Made by a program: the position numbers and the translations under genes
Notes under the pieces: generated by a model
What the model saw: the letters and a program-made list of their open reading frames with translations, nothing else
What the model was told of the DNA's origin: nothing
The model's database searches: none
Part shown: positions 5,194 through 5,858 of the stretch, in pieces
Layout: the number at the start of each line of letters is the position of its first letter
Position numbering within the stretch: position 1 is the first letter of the stretch
Origin: an uncultured Actinomycetes bacterium
GTDB taxonomy: Bacteria; Actinomycetota; Acidimicrobiia; Acidimicrobiales; Microtrichaceae
Assembly (NCBI GenBank): GCA_903941145.1
Contig: CAJANQ010000355.1
Span: 1 to 5,858 of the forward strand
DNA length: 5,858 nucleotides
Direction: 5' to 3'

Positions 5194-5242
5194 CGACCTT
5201 GCAGGTGATCGACCTCGATGCGGTCGAGAACCTTCAAGGTCG
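5194..5242. repeat. 47-base imperfect palindrome, copy 2 (better conserved)
   Basis: Centred on 5218. Nineteen of 24 opposed positions are Watson-Crick pairs. Arms: CGACCTTG (5194-5201) with CAAGGTCG (5235-5242), AGGT (5203-5206) with ACCT (5230-5233), and TCGACC (5209-5214) with GGTCGA (5222-5227), all around the same centre. A 13-base spacer (5182-5194) separates it from copy 1. It lies upstream of both the predicted sufB and DUF2752 promoters, so it is probably not in either mRNA, which favours a DNA operator over an RNA structure. Confidence 0.78.
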
Positions 5243-5304
5243 GGTGCGAAGCACGGGGGAGAGGGACTGGGGCAAGGAACGGGTGGGCCGGCGGCCTCCG
5301 GGGT

Positions 5305-5313
5305 TGTTACTAT
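5305..5313 (+). promoter_or_regulatory. Candidate extended -10 promoter of sufB
   Basis: TGT followed by TACTAT (5308-5313) is a TGn-extended -10 hexamer with no clear -35. It predicts a start near 5320 and a leader of about 35 bases. The leader begins near GGAGAAATCC (5321-5330), which can form a small GAAA-loop hairpin. Confidence 0.45.
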
Positions 5314-5354
5314 CGCCGTAGGAGAAATCCCGAACCGCCCTGGAGGCACCCCCG

Positions 5355-5858
5355 ATGGCCGATCTCGACCTCGACCTGTCCCGCTACCAGCTCGGCTGGA
5401 GCGACGAGGAGGACTACGTCTTCAAGCCCAAGCGCGGGCTCGACGAGGCGATCGTGCGCGAGATGTCGTGGATGAAGGGCGAGCCGCAGTGGATGCTCGA
5501 CTTCCGCCTGAAGTCGCTCCGCAACTTCGAGAAGCGCCCGATGCCCAAGTGGGGCGGCGACATGTCGGAGATCTTCTTCAAGGACATCTTCTATTACATC
5601 AAGCCCACCGGCGGTCAGGTGGACGACTGGGAGGACCTCCCGGACGCCATCAAGAACACCTACGAGAAGCTGGGCATCCCCGAGGCCGAGCGCAAGTACC
5701 TGGCCGGCGTGACCGCCCAGTACGAGTCCGAGGTGGTGTTCCACCGCAACCGCGAGGACCTCGAGCGTCAGGGCGTCATCTTCTGCGACATGGACACCGC
5801 GCTGCGGGAGTACCCCGAGCTGGTGAAGCAGTACTTCGGGACCGTCATCCCGCGGAAC
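5355..5858 (+). CDS. sufB: SufB, Fe-S cluster assembly scaffold subunit (N-terminal part, cut by window edge)
   Basis: The first 168 codons of a protein usually about 470 residues long; the reading frame is still open at the last base. Known: SufB, with SufC (ATPase) and SufD, forms the cytosolic SufBC2D scaffold on which Fe-S clusters are built from SufS/SufU-derived sulfur. Seen: the N-terminus YQLGWSDEEDYVFKPKRGL (11-29) is characteristic. EMSWMKGEPQWMLDFRLKSL (36-55), PKWGGDMSEIFF (64-75), YYIKPT (80-85), GIPEAERKYLAGVTAQYESE (107-126) and CDMDTALREYPELVKQYFG (144-162) follow. The beta-helix core with the catalytic residues lies beyond the edge. GGAGG at 5342-5346 lies eight bases before ATG. 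It is presumably the first gene of a suf operon. No SufR-type regulator gene lies directly upstream, as is often seen in actinobacteria; a divergent DUF2752 gene is there instead. Confidence 0.94.
   Translation, partial: MADLDLDLSRYQLGWSDEEDYVFKPKRGLDEAIVREMSWMKGEPQWMLDFRLKSLRNFEKRPMPKWGGDMSEIFFKDIFYYIKPTGGQVDDWEDLPDAIKNTYEKLGIPEAERKYLAGVTAQYESEVVFHRNREDLERQGVIFCDMDTALREYPELVKQYFGTVIPRN

Noticed and set aside
5132..5254. The 60-base repeat as a coding repeat (VTLQ.../ATLQ... 20-residue periodicity in the plus-strand frame)
   Set aside because: The frame has no good start or ribosome site, runs antisense through the DUF2752 gene and ends at 5321. The strong palindromic symmetry explains the repeat better than a protein does.
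1..5858. CRISPR array, tRNA, rRNA, insertion sequence or attachment site
   Set aside because: No regularly spaced identical repeats beyond those described, no cloverleaf-like sequence, no transposase or integrase gene, and no terminal inverted repeats were seen on either strand.

Overview
The window is high-GC DNA with GC-ending codons, ATG/GTG starts, short intergenic gaps and a SUF-type Fe-S gene. It most likely comes from a chromosome of the Actinomycetota; the class Acidimicrobiia is a guess from the flavour of the proteins. Eight genes are supported: seven complete and one (sufB) cut by the right edge.

Left part (74-2400, + strand): a tightly coupled four-gene arsenic/organoarsenical resistance operon. 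It encodes an ArsR repressor fused to a small arsenate reductase domain, an AqpS-like aquaglyceroporin, a stand-alone ArsC arsenate reductase, and an ArsI/CadI-type dioxygenase with the metal ligands and vicinal cysteine pair of methylarsenite C-As lyases. Read together: ArsI strips the methyl group from MAs(III), the ArsC proteins reduce As(V), and As(III) leaves through the channel. No active arsenite pump (ArsB, Acr3, ArsA) is visible. An inverted repeat, TCAA-N6-TTGA, just upstream is a candidate ArsR operator.

Middle (2549-4595, + strand): a metallo-beta-lactamase-fold hydrolase of unknown substrate, preceded by a small tandem octamer repeat and followed by a strong GC hairpin. Then comes a probable two-gene unit of a flavin-reductase-like FMN-binding protein and a gamma-carbonic-anhydrase-like left-handed beta-helix protein that lacks one canonical metal-binding histidine.

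Right part (4618-5858): a minus-strand DUF2752 membrane protein converges on the beta-helix gene and diverges from sufB. The 239-base gap between DUF2752 and sufB holds the most unusual signal of the window: two copies, exactly 60 bases apart, of a 47-base imperfect palindrome built from nested GACCTTG/CAAGGTC and CGACC/GGTCG arms. They lie upstream of both predicted promoters, so a paired DNA operator is the favoured reading, but the regulator is unknown. Most of the genes belong to known families; the palindrome pair and the arsenic gene combination are the points most worth following.
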